A stretch of DNA of 64,000 nt from Sporosarcina luteola (lineage in GTDB: Bacteria > Bacillota > Bacilli > Bacillales_A > Planococcaceae): assembly GCF_007991495.1 (NCBI RefSeq), contig NZ_BJYL01000021.1, forward strand, positions 1 through 64,000, in the 5' to 3' direction. Below the pieces are notes generated by a model. That model ran no database searches. It was not told where the DNA came from and saw only the letters and a program-made list of their open reading frames with translations. Shown in pieces: positions 1-8,880 of this stretch. Made by a program: the position numbers and the translations under genes. How positions within the stretch are numbered: the stretch's first letter is position 1; every line of letters begins with the position of its first letter.

Positions 1-193
1 TCATTAACTTAAAGAAAAAAACATAAATTTCTACTTCTTTCTCTGAATTTCCCGGGAAATGAACAAGTTTCGACATAAAAGAAATCAAATTCGACTAAAC
101 CAGGTTTGACTTGTACATAAGCGGGTAATTTACAAATAGGTTATGCTACAACACTCATTAAGATGTTCTCTCCCGTTCAATCCATACATCAAA

Positions 194-226
194 AAGACTG
201 CTTGCCTTTACTATGGCTGCAGTCTT
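194..226 (-). terminator. Rho-independent terminator of the acyl-CoA synthetase gene
   Basis: Arms AAGACTGC and GCAGTCTT enclose a loop of about 17 nt. Read on the minus strand the hairpin is followed by a T run. It lies 8 bp past the stop codon of the gene ending at 234. Bases 1-190 hold no gene or structure that I recognise. Confidence 0.75.
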
Positions 227-233
227 CCCTGTT

Positions 234-1874
234 TTATTGATGACTTAAAGATTCTTCAATCGACATTTCACGTAGTTTGAATTTCTGTATTTTCCCTGAT
301 GCTGTCATCGGATATGCGTCCGTGAACTTAATATATCTTGGGATTTTATGATGCGATATATTTCCTCGGCAAAATGATCGGACAGATTCCTCATCGATAA
401 TTACATTCTTTTTCGGAATGATCCATGCCATGAGCTCTTCCCCATACTTCGGATCAGGAACACCGACAATCTGTACATCTGAAATTCCCGGATGGGTATA
501 AAGGAATTCCTCCACTTCCCGCGGATAAATATTTTCACCCCCGCGAATAATAACATCCTTTATACGACCCGTAATATCGATATAGCCATCATTGTCCATA
601 ATGGCGATATCCCCGGTGTGCAGCCATCCATCTTCATCAATCACTTCCCGCGATGCTTCTTCGTTATTATAATATCCTTTCATGACATGATACCCTCTTG
701 TACATAGTTCACCCGGTACCCCGACAGGCATCTCCATACCCGTAGCAGGATCGATTATCTTTACCTCGACATGCGGATGAGGCTGTCCAACAGTGGACAC
801 GCGCTTTTCAATTGGATCATCTGTCCGCGTTTGTGTAATAACTGGCGATGATTCCGTCTGCCCGTAGCAAATTGTAATTTCACTTGCACCCATATCATTG
901 ATCACTTGCTTCATAACTTCGATTGGGCAAGTTGAACCTGCCATAATGCCCGTTCGGAGCGAGGAAGTATCGAACTTCTTGAAATCGGGATGATTCAATT
1001 CGGCAATGAACATTGTCGGCACGCCATGAAGCGCAGTGCATCTCTCCTCATGGACAGCTTCAAGTACGCGAAGCGGATCGAACTGCTCCACAATGACCAT
1101 TGTCGATCCGTGCGTCACTGCAGCCATATTACCGAGCACACATCCAAAACAATGGAAAAATGGTACGGGTATACAAACCCGGTCTTCTTCCGTCAGTTTC
1201 ATATAATCCCCGATCAGCCTGCCGTTGTTCACAATATTGTGGTGTGTCAACATGACACCTTTAGGGAATCCAGTCGTTCCCGATGTGTATTGGATATTAA
1301 TGACATCTTCGGGCGACATTGTCTTTTCCCGTTCCGCAAGGTCGGCGTCCGTTATTCCTTCTGCATGGTGCAGAAACTCAGACCATTTATATATTCCGGA
1401 TTCTTCACTATCCGTCATTAGGATGATTCTTTTCAATTTCGGTAATTTTCCGCTATTCACTACTCCATCCTTACTATCCTGAAGTTCCGGACAGATCGTG
1501 CGGATGATGTCGATATAGCTCGTACCCTTAAAGCCCTCATCGAGTATCAATGTAGTGGCATCCGATTGCTTCAACAAATATTCGAGCTCTTTCGACTGAT
1601 AATTCGTATTCACCGTAACAAGGACGGCCCCCATTTTCCCCGTAGCGAACTGACTTAAAAGCCATTGCGGTTTATTGTCAGACCAAATGGCAACATGCTC
1701 GCCACGCTTAATCCCCATCCCGATGAATGCCTTCGCCAACTCGTCTGTCTCTCGGTCAAACTCATCATATGTTTTTCTAATCCCATGTTCCGGATAAACA
1801 TAGGCCTCCTGCTCCGGTCGTAATTTAGCCCAATCCCTTACGATACCGCCAACTGTACTATTCAACAAAGACAT
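234..1874 (-). CDS. AMP-binding acyl-CoA synthetase (fatty-acid CoA ligase family)
   Basis: This 546-residue protein belongs to the ANL superfamily, which activates a carboxylic acid with ATP to an acyl-adenylate and transfers it to CoA. The P-loop-like signature YTSGTTGFPKGV is near residues 195-207. The YGQTE adenylation motif and the GELCTRGYHVMKGYY and WLHTGDIA motifs follow. A C-terminal small domain ends with the catalytic lysine motif SGKIQK. Length and motif order are those of a complete medium/long-chain acyl-CoA synthetase such as the FadD3/YngI type. The start ATG at 1874 follows GAGAGGGG. It appears monocistronic with its own terminator. Substrate cannot be read from the sequence; cytosolic fatty or branched-acid activation is the likely role. 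Confidence 0.9.
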   Translation of the reverse strand: MSLLNSTVGGIVRDWAKLRPEQEAYVYPEHGIRKTYDEFDRETDELAKAFIGMGIKRGEHVAIWSDNKPQWLLSQFATGKMGAVLVTVNTNYQSKELEYLLKQSDATTLILDEGFKGTSYIDIIRTICPELQDSKDGVVNSGKLPKLKRIILMTDSEESGIYKWSEFLHHAEGITDADLAEREKTMSPEDVINIQYTSGTTGFPKGVMLTHHNIVNNGRLIGDYMKLTEEDRVCIPVPFFHCFGCVLGNMAAVTHGSTMVIVEQFDPLRVLEAVHEERCTALHGVPTMFIAELNHPDFKKFDTSSLRTGIMAGSTCPIEVMKQVINDMGASEITICYGQTESSPVITQTRTDDPIEKRVSTVGQPHPHVEVKIIDPATGMEMPVGVPGELCTRGYHVMKGYYNNEEASREVIDEDGWLHTGDIAIMDNDGYIDITGRIKDVIIRGGENIYPREVEEFLYTHPGISDVQIVGVPDPKYGEELMAWIIPKKNVIIDEESVRSFCRGNISHHKIPRYIKFTDAYPMTASGKIQKFKLREMSIEESLSHQ

Positions 1875-1954
1875 CCACCAAACCCCTCTCTATAAAACTA
1901 TAATTATTTACATATTATCACAAGATTCAGATGTTGTCGTAGGCATTATATATC

Positions 1955-1989
1955 AAAAAGCCATTTTCCCAAGAAGGAAAAACGGCTTA
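1955..1989 (-). terminator. Terminator of the glutamate-synthase-like gene
   Basis: Imperfect hairpin AAGCC-ATTTTCCC / GGAAAAA-CGGCTT just past the stop codon at 1996, with a T run on the minus strand. Confidence 0.65.
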
Positions 1990-1995
1990 ATCTAG

Positions 1996-3555
1996 CTATT
2001 CTATTGGAAAAACACGTCCCCGTTCATCTTTGTAAACAACATGATGACGTTCGAATTTTGTCGGCGAATCAATTCCTGCTGCTGCCGCGATTCTAAATAA
2101 TCCTTCACGCATCGTCAAAATATAGTTCGTTACGCGGTATTTCTTCTCTTCCACGACAAGTCCTCTTTGCAAATTCTTATCTGTCGTTGCCACACCTGCG
2201 GGACACTCATTCGTATGGCATCGTTCAGCCATAATGCAGCCGACGGAAATCATGAAGCCGCGGGCAACTTGGACAAGGTCCGCCCCCATCGCCAAAGCGA
2301 TTGCAGCTTTATCGGGAGTCGTAATTTTCCCTGAGGCAATGATTTTCACTTCATCTCGCACTTCATATTTCCTTAATGCATCATCCAACAAGACAAGCGC
2401 CGATTTAAGCGGTAACCCAACACTATCCGCTAAATCCCGATACGTAGCTCCCGAGCCGCCCTCTGCTCCATCTAGAGAAATGAAATCAGGTCCTTTACCC
2501 GTTTCATGCATGAATGAGGCGAGTTCCTCCGCATCCTCCTTGCCACCGATGACAATCTTAATGCCAACTGGCTTCCCTCCCCGGTCTCTGATCTTTTCAA
2601 TAAAATCAAATAGCGTCGGATAATCGGAGAACTGCTTGAAGCGATTCGGACTGTTAATGGTCGTGTACGGCACGACATTTCGGATTTTCGCAATTTCCTC
2701 TGTCACCTTTTCCCCTTCAACATGCCCTCCCCGCATCTTTGCACCTTGAGCCAACTTGATTTCAAAAGCCTTCACTTGTGGGATTTCCGCCTTTTCACGA
2801 AGCCTTTCCCAGCTGAATTCCCCTTCTTCCGTTCTGAAACCGAATAGTCCTGAACCGATTTGGGCAATGATATGGGCATCTCCAGCCAAATGATAGGGAG
2901 AAAGTCCACCTTCTCCGGTATTCATCCAAGCTTCTTTTGCCATCCCGATCCCTTTAGACAAGGCAGTAATCGCATGTTCGCCTAGTGCGCCGTAACTCAT
3001 ACCCGATTGGCCCAATAGACTGCGGACATGAAAAGGATGTTCACAATTCGGACCAATGACAATCGCATCCTCTTCTGGCAATAGCCAAGGCAATGTATGA
3101 AGTTCCTCACGATGCTCTTTCCGGGAGAATAAATTATCCTCATCGACACGGTAGCGCATCGTTGTAATGAGCTCCCCATTATCGACTCGCATTTCCTCGT
3201 TCTGTTTCGTGAAGAAAGCGTTTCGAAGATAATAGCCAGGTTCTTCAAAATTACGTTTTGAACCGAAACCGATTATGCTGTTCAAGTACTTTCCTGGCAG
3301 AACCATCTGCAAGTACTCTTCGCGGTTGAAAGGCTTCCCTTCATGGTCAGCGTTGAACAAATACTGCCGCAGCTCCGGCCCTGTCTTTTCCAGCATATAA
3401 CGCATCCGCCCCAAAACCGGATAGTTCCGCAAAATAGCATGCTGCTTTTGTCTTCTGTCATAGAAATAAAGAAAAACAGCAAAGGATATAGGAATAACGA
3501 CTAAAACAAGTATAAGCAATGTTGTTGTCAATGAAATACCATCTAACCAACTCAT
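1996..3555 (-). CDS. FMN-binding glutamate synthase family protein (GltB central-domain homologue)
   Basis: This 519-residue protein has one N-terminal membrane helix (about residues 8-30), then the FMN-binding (alpha/beta)8 barrel of glutamate synthase. Visible motifs are GQSGMSYGALGEHAI, GEGGLSPYH, the loop PGVKGEGK-like region (AKMRGGHVEGEKV), SLDGAEGGSGATY and a cysteine set CIMAERCHTNECPAGVAT that in the family ligates an iron-sulfur cluster. It lacks the amidotransferase and C-terminal domains of GltB, so it resembles the stand-alone B. subtilis YerD type. An ATG 54 bp further upstream is open, but only the ATG at 3555 has a good ribosome site (AAAAGGGGTG). The in vivo reaction of these membrane-tethered homologues is not established. 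Confidence 0.88.
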   Translation of the reverse strand: MSWLDGISLTTTLLILVLVVIPISFAVFLYFYDRRQKQHAILRNYPVLGRMRYMLEKTGPELRQYLFNADHEGKPFNREEYLQMVLPGKYLNSIIGFGSKRNFEEPGYYLRNAFFTKQNEEMRVDNGELITTMRYRVDEDNLFSRKEHREELHTLPWLLPEEDAIVIGPNCEHPFHVRSLLGQSGMSYGALGEHAITALSKGIGMAKEAWMNTGEGGLSPYHLAGDAHIIAQIGSGLFGFRTEEGEFSWERLREKAEIPQVKAFEIKLAQGAKMRGGHVEGEKVTEEIAKIRNVVPYTTINSPNRFKQFSDYPTLFDFIEKIRDRGGKPVGIKIVIGGKEDAEELASFMHETGKGPDFISLDGAEGGSGATYRDLADSVGLPLKSALVLLDDALRKYEVRDEVKIIASGKITTPDKAAIALAMGADLVQVARGFMISVGCIMAERCHTNECPAGVATTDKNLQRGLVVEEKKYRVTNYILTMREGLFRIAAAAGIDSPTKFERHHVVYKDERGRVFPIE

Positions 3556-3641
3556 TACGACACCCCTTTTCCAAGCGTTAATTGTAGTGTACATGGTATA
3601 TTCAATCAATATAGATTAACAAAATTTCTGGAGGGATACAT

Positions 3642-4373
3642 ATGGTCATCGAATTATTGACATCACACGCATCGGTACGAAAATACAAGGACATTCCCCT
3701 GTCGAAGGCAGACGTCCACGAACTCATCCGCGCGGGACAGCATGCAGCGAGCTCCCATTTCGTGCAAGCCTACTCCGTCATCCACGTCACCGATCAGGAA
3801 AAACGGGAACAGCTTGCCGAGCTTGCAAGTAACAAAAGACAATTTCTAACGGCGGGAGCAGTCCTTATCTTCTGCGCAGATTACTGCAGATTAGCAGAAG
3901 CCGCCGCGTTGCATGGAGAGGAGATCGACTACTCCCATGCAGAGAACATGCTCGTCGGTGCAGTTGACGTCGCGCTCTTCGCCCAAAATGTCGCCATCGC
4001 AGCCGAATCGAAAGGATACGGCATCTGCTATATCGGTGGGATTCGTAACTCCCCAGCTGAAATTAGTGAGCTGTTAAAATTGCCAAAAGGTGTTGTGCCA
4101 ATGTTTGCGATGTCAATCGGCGTACCAGACGAGGCGAATGAGGTGAAACCGAGATTGCCGGTCGAATCGATCATTCACGAAAACAGCTATGACGCAGCGA
4201 AATATAAAGAGCTCCTTCCAGCCTACGATCAAACGATGCATGATTATTACCTCAATCGCGGATCCAACCAAAAAGACACAGCATGGTCGGAGCAGATGGC
4301 GGACTTTTTAGCACAACCAAGGCGGACATATATGAAAGAATTCCTTGCGAAGCAGGGATTTACGTTTAATTAA
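3642..4373 (+). CDS. NADPH-dependent nitroreductase / flavin reductase, NfrA family
   Basis: The 243-residue protein matches the NfsA/FRP flavoprotein family: FMN-binding SVRKYKD near residue 11, the AASSHFVQAYSVIHV segment, and GYGICYIGGIRNSP in the second half. These enzymes reduce nitro compounds, quinones or free flavin with NADPH as homodimers in the cytosol; in B. subtilis NfrA is linked to oxidative and thiol stress. The ATG follows GGAGGGATACAT. It is transcribed divergently from the glutamate-synthase-like gene with an 86-bp gap. The physiological substrate is not visible. Confidence 0.9.
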   Translation: MVIELLTSHASVRKYKDIPLSKADVHELIRAGQHAASSHFVQAYSVIHVTDQEKREQLAELASNKRQFLTAGAVLIFCADYCRLAEAAALHGEEIDYSHAENMLVGAVDVALFAQNVAIAAESKGYGICYIGGIRNSPAEISELLKLPKGVVPMFAMSIGVPDEANEVKPRLPVESIIHENSYDAAKYKELLPAYDQTMHDYYLNRGSNQKDTAWSEQMADFLAQPRRTYMKEFLAKQGFTFN

Positions 4374-4529
4374 ACCGAAAAGCTTCTACATCAGGATAAG
4401 CACGCAGAAATGCAAATATACACGCAGCATCCCAGGGATTAGTAAAAGCGAAGCCTCTGAAGCATATCTTTCTAATCCATTTTGCTATTCTTATATGTAA
4501 TAACTCGCCCGAAAAGAGGTCCAAACAAC

Positions 4530-5699
4530 ATGCAATTTGAAGAACTCGTAGAAAAACTTGTCCATCGGATGCAAGAAGGCACATTCATCCAAGGGACGAT
4601 CAGCCAGCCCCGTTACAAATCAGAGGGCCTTCAGAAAGTGAAACTCAAGCCAGTGGAAATTAAAAAAGAAGTCCATATTCAATTTGAATATCACTACGAA
4701 CGCATTTTGAAACATGAAAATATTAAAGTTGCAGATATTCAGCCTGCACTCCAGCAATTACTGGAGCAGTTCAAGCAGATGCAGGCGGAGTTCACCGACG
4801 AAAAAGCACATATCCAGTTAACGAAAAAATTCAAAGTTTCCTGGAAGGCAGAAAAGGCGACTTCAACAAAAACAGTCGATTTATCACATAACCGGAAAAA
4901 GAATTACTTATTGGATGACGCCACCCCTTACCCTTTCCTAATTCGTCTCGGCGTGCAATCGGCGGAGGGTAAAGTAAAGAAGCAGAAATATGATAAATTC
5001 CGGCAGATCAATCGTTTCGTTGAATTCATTGATGACGCGCTCGTCCATCTGCCGAAAGATAGACCTGTCCGCATTTTGGACTTCGGCTCCGGCAAATCGT
5101 ATTTGACGTTCGCGCTTTATCACTATTTGCATATCGAAAAGGGGTTGGATATTAGAGTTACTGGCCTTGATTTAAAAAAGGAAGTCATTGAAGAATGCAA
5201 TGTAATCGCAAAAGATCTCGGTTATGATCAACTCGAATTCCTTGTCGGCGACATCAATGATTATAATGATGAAACCGCTGTCGACATGGTCGTTACACTG
5301 CATGCTTGCGATGTTGCAACCGACATGGCTTTAGCACGAGCCGTTAAGTGGGGGGCGGAAGTCATATTGAGCGTCCCTTGCTGTCAACATGAATTATTTT
5401 CCCAAGTCCAATCACCTGCATTGGACGTCATGCTTCAGCACGGACTTATTAAAGAGCGTTTTTCAGCACTTGCAACAGACTCCATTCGAGCGGAGTTACT
5501 GACTCTTGTCGGCTATGACGCGCAACTGCTTGAGTTCATCGATATGGAGCATACACCGAAAAATATTTTGATACGCGGCTTTAAAACTGGCAAGAGCCCT
5601 TCCGCAGAAGCCATTGGAAAGTACGAAGCATTCCGGGATCTGTTGAATGCGAAACCGTTTTTAGAGCGGGCATTGAAAGATGCTGGATATTTAAGCTAA
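4530..5699 (+). CDS. Class I SAM-dependent methyltransferase (Methyltransf_32/RRNAD1-like)
   Basis: The 389-residue protein has a poorly conserved N-terminal half, then a Rossmann methyltransferase domain. The SAM-binding motif I is ILDFGSGKSYLTFAL, the acidic motif II end is VTGLDLKKEVIEE, and later VTLHACDVATDMAL and the unusual VPCCQHEL. The last two motifs are typical of the Methyltransf_32 group, whose bacterial substrate is unknown. The start chosen is the ATG at 4530, preceded by AAAAGAGG; the open frame runs 48 bp further upstream without a ribosome site. It is followed after 30 bp by a small unknown gene. Confidence 0.85.
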   Translation: MQFEELVEKLVHRMQEGTFIQGTISQPRYKSEGLQKVKLKPVEIKKEVHIQFEYHYERILKHENIKVADIQPALQQLLEQFKQMQAEFTDEKAHIQLTKKFKVSWKAEKATSTKTVDLSHNRKKNYLLDDATPYPFLIRLGVQSAEGKVKKQKYDKFRQINRFVEFIDDALVHLPKDRPVRILDFGSGKSYLTFALYHYLHIEKGLDIRVTGLDLKKEVIEECNVIAKDLGYDQLEFLVGDINDYNDETAVDMVVTLHACDVATDMALARAVKWGAEVILSVPCCQHELFSQVQSPALDVMLQHGLIKERFSALATDSIRAELLTLVGYDAQLLEFIDMEHTPKNILIRGFKTGKSPSAEAIGKYEAFRDLLNAKPFLERALKDAGYLS

Positions 5700-5729
5700 G
5701 TCATTTTGACTAATCGAAAGGATAATACT

Positions 5730-6077
5730 ATGCCTTGTGTTCATGAATTCGGATTGATTGACGAAATCGGCAACCAGAATAATTTTGAAGGGTATACTCC
5801 GCGAAAATACAATTGCATTTCCGTGGATGATGATCTAATCAATAGTTTGTATGAATCTTTATCAATAATGAAAACTTTTTTTCATTCATTGGACCGTCCC
5901 GAATATGGATTGGCCTATTGTGGCATCACAATTATTCCACCTGAATCATTATCATTGTTTTTCGATATAGTTACGTCCTCTATATTCTTCAAGGAATCTA
6001 GCGAGCTTGCTGAATTGGCTTCGAAGATTAAACAGGCGACAGACGAAAAAAAGTATATAATACATTATGGGGTTTAA
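5730..6077 (+). CDS. Hypothetical protein, 115 aa
   Basis: Not recognised. The start ATG at 5730 has AAAGGAT at a good distance; an in-frame TTG 24 bp upstream has none. The protein is soluble and slightly acidic, with the pattern LAYCGITIIPPESLSLFFDIV in the centre and a helical, charged C-terminus. The residues after the catalytic-looking YCGITIIP segment resemble small contact-site proteins of unknown function found in isolation in Bacillales and Gammaproteobacteria. It lies 30 bp after the methyltransferase and before a strong terminator, so the two may be cotranscribed. Confidence 0.65.
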   Translation: MPCVHEFGLIDEIGNQNNFEGYTPRKYNCISVDDDLINSLYESLSIMKTFFHSLDRPEYGLAYCGITIIPPESLSLFFDIVTSSIFFKESSELAELASKIKQATDEKKYIIHYGV

Positions 6078-6116
6078 GCTTAACAAAATTTCCTTTGCTT
6101 ACTTAATGCATAAATA

Positions 6117-6150
6117 AAACCGCCACCGTAGCTTCACCGGTGGCGGTTTT
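6117..6150 (+). terminator. Strong Rho-independent terminator
   Basis: Perfect arms CCGCCACCG (6120-6128) and CGGTGGCGG (6138-6146) with a 9-nt loop, flanked by AAA and TTTTT. It can serve both the plus-strand gene ending at 6077 and the minus-strand gene ending at 6175. Confidence 0.9.
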
Positions 6151-6174
6151 TGTATGAATAAATAAGTCCAACTA

Positions 6175-6726
6175 TTATACAAGTAAAGTTTCTTCTTGCA
6201 GTGCCTGATAGATTGCCAAGTCACCCTCATACAACTTCCGATACGTCTCAAGGCTATGCGACTTTACTTTCTCAAAGCTATCTCCATCCACAATCCCCAA
6301 AAAGCTGTTCAAAATCCCGGCGTTCGCCCACGCGGTTTCTTCAAAAACGATGTCCGATTCATGCTCTTCAATGATCATCTTCATGAACGGCAGATCGGTA
6401 GGCCGTTTTTCAGCAGCTGCTTGTTTTTTCAACGTGATGACTTCTTTCGTCCGGTCCAGTGATTCGAGCAATGCTTTGCGATCCATCGCGTGCCCCAATT
6501 CATGGATGGTCAATATGCGAAGATACGTTTCAAGCGCCATCGGTTCGGGCAGCTCATTACAAGCTTTTTGGACACGATCGATATCGACAATCACTTCATT
6601 TTTAATGAAGTCATACATCATGTTAACCCCGGTACGCTCCAGCTTTAGCTCGACGTTCATATTTACATCACGGATAGTCGATTCGATTAAAGCGACAATC
6701 TGCGACTCGGTCATAGTAGCTCTCAT
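6175..6726 (-). CDS. Unknown zincin-like protein with an HEXXH motif, 183 aa
   Basis: Not assigned to a named family. A helix carrying HELGHAMD (residues 75-82) is the classical zinc-binding, catalytic motif of metallopeptidases. About 45 residues later comes an acidic stretch IIEEHESDIVFEETAW that could supply a third glutamate ligand, as in gluzincins or ImmA/IrrE-like proteins. There is no signal peptide or membrane segment, so it is probably cytosolic. The start is uncertain because the upstream site is weak (AAAAAAGA); a second ATG lies 12 bp inside. It ends against the terminator at 6117-6150 and appears to be a single-gene unit. Confidence 0.75.
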   Translation of the reverse strand: MRATMTESQIVALIESTIRDVNMNVELKLERTGVNMMYDFIKNEVIVDIDRVQKACNELPEPMALETYLRILTIHELGHAMDRKALLESLDRTKEVITLKKQAAAEKRPTDLPFMKMIIEEHESDIVFEETAWANAGILNSFLGIVDGDSFEKVKSHSLETYRKLYEGDLAIYQALQEETLLV

Positions 6727-6931
6727 TCTTTTTTCATAACTTCCTTCATTGTTAAGATAGATTCAAATCAATTTCTCACACAGCTTTTTCATTATATAAA
6801 AATAACATGGGAGACGCAATAGATTTATCCCAATATCTACGAAATTGCTAAAATTTAGCCAACTTGCTAACTAGGGTTCTTTACGGCTCTTCAATGTATG
6901 AGGAAGCAAATCTGACCGACGGGCCAAGTTT

Positions 6932-8215
6932 TCATAGATATGGCGCCACCATTCCCCTTACCTCCCTAGCCCCTTTCGTTTCTCCGACTTTTTCAAACGC
7001 TTCGATGCTTCCGAGGAAGGCACGCTTCGCCTTTTCCAACTCCTTGACTGCTTCAAAATATTGCCCCTTCCCTCTCATTGCGCATCCAATGCACATCCAG
7101 TCATCTGCAAGCTCTGCTCGCCGCAACGCTTCGTCAAAATGCCGACTGCTATCATCCAGTCGATTCTCTAGAAGCGCGATCAGGCCAAGTTCATACGCAT
7201 TGGCGGAAAAGCCCACATGATGATTTGGCATTTCCTTTTCCCACAGCTCTTTCTCTTGTGTGAATAAATCCAGGGACTTCTGATAGTTTTTCTCCAACCG
7301 ATACACCATGCCGAGTTGGTGCAAAGCGATAGCTTCGTCAAAAAGGTCCTCCTCTTCCTTCGCCGTCAACAACAGTCTTTCATAACAATCCCGTGCTTCA
7401 GTATAGACGCCTTTCATCGCAAGCGTGAACCCGAGCCAATGCAAAATATATTGTTCTTCCTGTTCATCCGACACCTTTAATAACCGCTCGTGAAAAATCT
7501 TTTCAGCCTCTTCAAATCTGTCTTCCTCAAATAATTGGACTGCTCTCTCCAACGATTGCCCTTCCAACCCGACAGACACAAACACATACCCATTACGCTC
7601 ATGCTGCTCTTCAAACACGATCGGAACACGATTCTTAAATATCGGCCCATCGACGACAACGGTATGGAATTCTCCCGACTCACCACACGAATCAATGCCG
7701 AGCGCGTCCAATTCGTCCATTAATTCAATCGTGAATTTACGTCCGATAAATTCAGCAGGCATCATTTTCGTATTTACGACAATAATATATGCCTCAAAGC
7801 CTGCGTTTACGAATTCCTCTAATAACTTCCGGCGCGGTTCCATCCATAACGGGTGAATTGCGTCCATACCAACTTTGGCACACGCCGTTTGCACCCAAGT
7901 CAAATGATCCTCTAAATCGATATCGCCAAAAACGCCATTTGGGATGCCTGCCTCTACGCATTCCCTCATTGCATCCAAAAACTTGGCTTCATAACCATTC
8001 CAGTCCGCCCCTCTAATCATCAATGGAACATCGAGACTGTCAGCTTGGGCCCGGACGATTTCAATCGGCAATGCATGCGATTTCGAACGTTCTTTATCCT
8101 CTTCAAACATCGTCCATACCCGTTTTGGAACGCCACCTGACTGAAGCGCTCGGTAGTACGCCAATGCCGAGTCTTTTCCACCACTCCAAGAGGCGACAAA
8201 TGGTTTATTTCTCAT
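6932..8215 (-). CDS. Dph6-type ATP pyrophosphatase (diphthine-ammonia ligase family) fused to TPR repeats
   Basis: The N-terminal 215 residues form a PP-loop ATP pyrophosphatase: SGGKDSALAYY at about 11-21, then the Dph6 family signatures GVFGDIDLEDH, HPLWMEPRRKLLEEF and GIDSCGESGEFHTVVVDGP. The remaining 200 residues are five or so tetratricopeptide helices, for example AIALHQLGMVYRLEKNYQKS and ANAYELGLIALLENRLDDSS. Archaeal and eukaryotic Dph6 amidates diphthine on EF2, but bacteria have no diphthamide, so the bacterial substrate is unknown. The start at 8215 has an AGGATG site 12 nt upstream; the frame is open for 39 bp more. The 205 bp before the next gene downstream (6727-6931) hold nothing that I recognise. 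Confidence 0.85.
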   Translation of the reverse strand: MRNKPFVASWSGGKDSALAYYRALQSGGVPKRVWTMFEEDKERSKSHALPIEIVRAQADSLDVPLMIRGADWNGYEAKFLDAMRECVEAGIPNGVFGDIDLEDHLTWVQTACAKVGMDAIHPLWMEPRRKLLEEFVNAGFEAYIIVVNTKMMPAEFIGRKFTIELMDELDALGIDSCGESGEFHTVVVDGPIFKNRVPIVFEEQHERNGYVFVSVGLEGQSLERAVQLFEEDRFEEAEKIFHERLLKVSDEQEEQYILHWLGFTLAMKGVYTEARDCYERLLLTAKEEEDLFDEAIALHQLGMVYRLEKNYQKSLDLFTQEKELWEKEMPNHHVGFSANAYELGLIALLENRLDDSSRHFDEALRRAELADDWMCIGCAMRGKGQYFEAVKELEKAKRAFLGSIEAFEKVGETKGAREVRGMVAPYL

Positions 8216-8287
8216 TAATTGACACATCCTCATAACAGATTTTGAATTAAGCATATCATAATCGTTTCATGGTTTTTCCAATCCCTC

Positions 8288-8313
8288 AAAACTTTTTATG
8301 AAGACAGTCCGTC
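8288..8313 (+). promoter_or_regulatory. Candidate ECF (sigma-V) autoregulatory promoter
   Basis: TCAAAAC (ending 8292) and CGTC (8310-8313) are separated by 17 nt, resembling the TGWAAC-N16/17-CGTC promoters of ECF sigma factors. It lies about 57 bp upstream of the sigma factor start. The -35 element deviates from consensus, so this is tentative. Confidence 0.4.
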
Positions 8314-8370
8314 CATACTTATGAGACGTGATCGCGATACGTTATTTCTAAAGAAGGTGACCCGATTGTC

Positions 8371-8880
8371 ATGACAAGAGACGAAAAATTTCAGTTGGTG
8401 GAAAAGTTCATTATAGAAAACCAGCAAGCCTACTATCGGCTAGCGTTCAGCTATGTTAAAAATAAGGAAAATGCACTCGACATTGTTCAGGAATCCATCC
8501 TGAAGGCACTTCGTTCGATTGACCGGCTGGATGAAGTGAAGTATATGAAAACCTGGTTTTACCGGATCATCGTCAATACTGCCATTGATTTCATCCGAAA
8601 ACATCAACGGATGTCCATTATGGAAGACGATATTTTGGAAAGCCATTTACCGACTTCCGAAAATGAAATAACTGATTTTGATTTACAGGAAGCGGTTGAC
8701 CATCTCCCGTCGAATTATAAAACTATTATCATCCTCCGTTTTTTCGAGGATTTGAAGATCGAGGAGATCGCAGAAATTATGGGAGACAACGTTAATACAG
8801 TAAAAACAAGGTTGTATGCGGCTCTGAGGAAATTACGTGTCGAAATGGGAGAGGAGCAACAAAATGAGCAAAATGGATAA
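8371..8880 (+). CDS. sigV: ECF RNA polymerase sigma factor, SigV-like
   Basis: A 169-residue sigma-70 family factor with only regions 2 and 4. Region 2 runs from AYYRLAFSYVKNKENALDIVQESILKA to TWFYRIIVNTAIDFIRK; region 4 carries LPSNYKTIIILRFFEDLKIEEIAEIMG and NTVKTRLYAALRKLR. In B. subtilis SigV responds to lysozyme and directs peptidoglycan O-acetylation and D-alanylation genes. The ATG at 8371 follows AAGGTG. The last 17 bp overlap the next gene, whose product is clearly the RsiV anti-sigma factor; the pairing supports the SigV name. Confidence 0.9.
   Translation: MTRDEKFQLVEKFIIENQQAYYRLAFSYVKNKENALDIVQESILKALRSIDRLDEVKYMKTWFYRIIVNTAIDFIRKHQRMSIMEDDILESHLPTSENEITDFDLQEAVDHLPSNYKTIIILRFFEDLKIEEIAEIMGDNVNTVKTRLYAALRKLRVEMGEEQQNEQNG

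Noticed and set aside
4401-4427. Another 20-bp array with core CACGCAG
   Set aside because: Only two exact copies (4401, 4421); a weak third candidate near 4444 does not keep the spacing. Possibly a decayed array, not enough to call.
6845-6870. Repeated TTGCTAA words near 6845 and 6864
   Set aside because: Just two words, spaced 19 bp, in A+T-rich DNA; expected by chance.
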